This document shows positions 23,535 through 23,669 of a stretch of 23,669 bases of DNA, piece by piece. Location: NCBI GenBank assembly GCA_900546325.1, contig URCR01000045.1, forward strand, positions 1-23,669, written 5' to 3'. Source of the stretch: an uncultured Lachnospiraceae bacterium. GTDB lineage: Bacteria; Bacillota; Clostridia; Lachnospirales; Lachnospiraceae. The position numbers and the translations under genes were made by a program. Under the pieces are notes generated by a model. The model did not search any database. It saw only the letters and a program-made list of their open reading frames with translations, and was not told the DNA's origin. How positions within the stretch are numbered: the first letter of the stretch is position 1; each line of letters opens with the position of its first letter.

Positions 23535-23669
23535 ATGGAGAATTTTCTTAATCTAGCATCTAAAATATGCAGATTTTTTTACTGTTAGTGATTTCATGAG
23601 ATGTCACAAGATTGCTCACATCAGTTGACGCTCATTTGCTTAGCTTTCTGTCATCAGTTAGTTAGGCAA

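Noticed and set aside
23535..23669. Possible gene or RNA at the right end
   Set aside because: No open frame with a ribosome site, no tRNA-like fold and only a short weak inverted repeat (GATGTCAC/CACATC region); nothing that can be supported.

Overview
The window looks like chromosomal DNA from an anaerobic gut Firmicute of the Clostridia, most likely Lachnospiraceae. The basis is an oxygen-sensitive class III ribonucleotide reductase, a T-box leader, moderate G+C with AT-rich intergenic DNA, strong AGGAGG-type ribosome sites, and many sugar and peptide uptake genes. Species cannot be fixed from the sequence alone. All but two genes lie on the minus strand, so layout is best read from high to low coordinates. 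No rRNA, tRNA, CRISPR array, transposase or phage gene is visible.

Positions 1-3.8 kb hold the start of rpsB with a ~200-nt leader, a trimeric dUTPase, and nrdD-nrdG. The nrdDG promoter is very clear and is followed by two NrdR-box-like 16-mers 32 bp apart. Together this is a deoxynucleotide supply cluster.

Positions 3.8-7.2 kb hold a three-gene ABC transporter of the TrpXYZ type. It is preceded by a complete T-box riboswitch whose specifier reads UGG (Trp), with its own promoter and terminator. A ~120-bp nested palindrome sits between the T-box terminator and trpX. Positions 7.2-8.8 kb hold a HAD phosphatase and a GNAT acetyltransferase, probably one operon.

Positions 8.8-18.0 kb are a carbohydrate locus. 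The minus-strand operon runs PTS EIIC, DUF4838-type putative glycosidase, two ABC sugar permeases, sugar-binding lipoprotein, then a terminator. A ROK-family repressor and an M42 aminopeptidase are divergent. Three related AT-rich near-palindromes in the divergent region are candidate ROK operators. Neither the ABC ATPase nor EIIA/EIIB is encoded here.

Positions 18.0-23.5 kb are a second uptake-and-hydrolysis operon. It runs DUF5058 membrane protein, partner membrane protein, peptidase T-like M20 enzyme, M20 amidohydrolase, and an unusual regulator with a degenerate GGDEF-like domain and C-terminal HTH. It has a strong promoter with repeated GTRTAC motifs. The likely theme is import and cleavage of small peptides or N-acylated amino acids, but the substrate is unknown. 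This is the least described system in the window.
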